In this document: positions 63,888-64,000 of the stretch, one piece after another
Numbering within the stretch: the stretch's first letter is position 1
Layout: the number at the start of each line of letters is the position of its first letter
DNA from: JAMDEO01 sp963775295
GTDB lineage: Bacteria; Actinomycetota; Thermoleophilia; RBG-16-64-13
Assembly (NCBI GenBank): GCA_963775295.1
Contig: CAVZIK010000006.1
Span: 3,224,001-3,288,000, forward strand
Length of the DNA stretch: 64,000 nucleotides
Direction of reading: 5' to 3'
Translations under genes and position numbers: made by a program
Notes under the pieces: model-generated
The model's database searches: none
Told to the model about the DNA's origin: nothing
Seen by the model: the letters and a program-made list of their open reading frames with translations, nothing else

Positions 63888-64000
63888 TCGTTGCTCCTTG
63901 GATCTGCGCGACCCAGCGCGCTTGGGGCGGCGGCCCCAGGACGCGCATGTTCAGCTTCTTGCTGGGACGCCCATTCTACACCCTTCGGCGACCGCCCCTT

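Overview
The window reads as chromosomal DNA of a high-GC bacterium with an anaerobic or facultative life style. The main clues are two separate molybdenum (or tungsten) bis-pterin enzymes with ferredoxin-type partners, a flavin/Fe-S ene-reductase, a B12-binding radical SAM enzyme, frequent GTG/TTG starts behind strong Shine-Dalgarno sites, and RsbU/RsbW/RsbV-type signalling. A deep-branching actinomycete-like lineage fits best, but no rRNA, tRNA or ribosomal marker is present, so taxonomy is inference. I saw no CRISPR array, tRNA, rRNA, phage or origin.

Layout. 1-3.4 kb: a KdpD-like sensor fragment running off the left edge, divergent from a KimA-type K+ transporter and a free-standing copy of that transporter's cytosolic C-terminal domain; then a glutaredoxin-like protein and glutamate decarboxylase. 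5.4-8.4 kb: peroxide and metal handling (1-Cys peroxiredoxin with a small winged-helix protein, OsmC, CopZ-like, SHOCT). 8.8-10.8 kb: a tandem cupredoxin-like lipoprotein without type-1 copper ligands, a STAS protein and a CHRD protein. 10.9-12.3 kb: a complete IS256-family element with inverted repeats and a 9-bp target duplication. 12.5-24.3 kb: a partner-switching and chemosensory block with a Zn-ribbon/STAS/RsbW fusion, a 1418-aa CheB-CheR-PAS-GAF-GAF-PP2C protein, a 1087-aa RsbW-PAS-PocR-PAS-GAF-PP2C protein and two STAS antagonists.

24.4-27.5 kb is partly decayed: a frameshifted MFS exporter, a nitroreductase, an MBL-hydrolase fragment and a DUF2231-like membrane protein. 27.6-31.1 kb encodes a pyrogallol hydroxytransferase-family pair. 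After an EamA exporter and an alcohol dehydrogenase-type enzyme comes a leftward sugar-phosphate cluster (33.6-46.8 kb): pyrophosphatase, 6-phosphogluconate dehydrogenase, phosphoglucomutase, phosphoketolase, class I aldolase, glucose-6-phosphate isomerase, a plasma-membrane H+-ATPase and glucose-6-phosphate dehydrogenase. Together they can route glucose-1-P/glucose-6-P either through the oxidative pentose phosphate arm or through phosphoketolase to acetyl-phosphate, with the H+-ATPase and pyrophosphatase handling energy and acid.

47.8-64 kb: an old-yellow-enzyme/Fe-S/FAD reductase next to the remains of a UroD-like methyltransferase gene; a Zn/Mn ABC importer under a Fur-family regulator; a COQ7-like diiron protein; a six-gene run of small glycine-rich, zinc-ribbon and DUF89-remnant proteins ending in a PadR regulator; a DUF169 protein; a second molybdopterin enzyme of acetylene-hydratase-like sequence with its Fe-S subunit; and a B12-binding radical SAM enzyme at the right edge. 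Several broken genes (RRM protein, MFS, MBL, DUF89, UroD, at least two further fragments) show that the accessory regions are undergoing decay.
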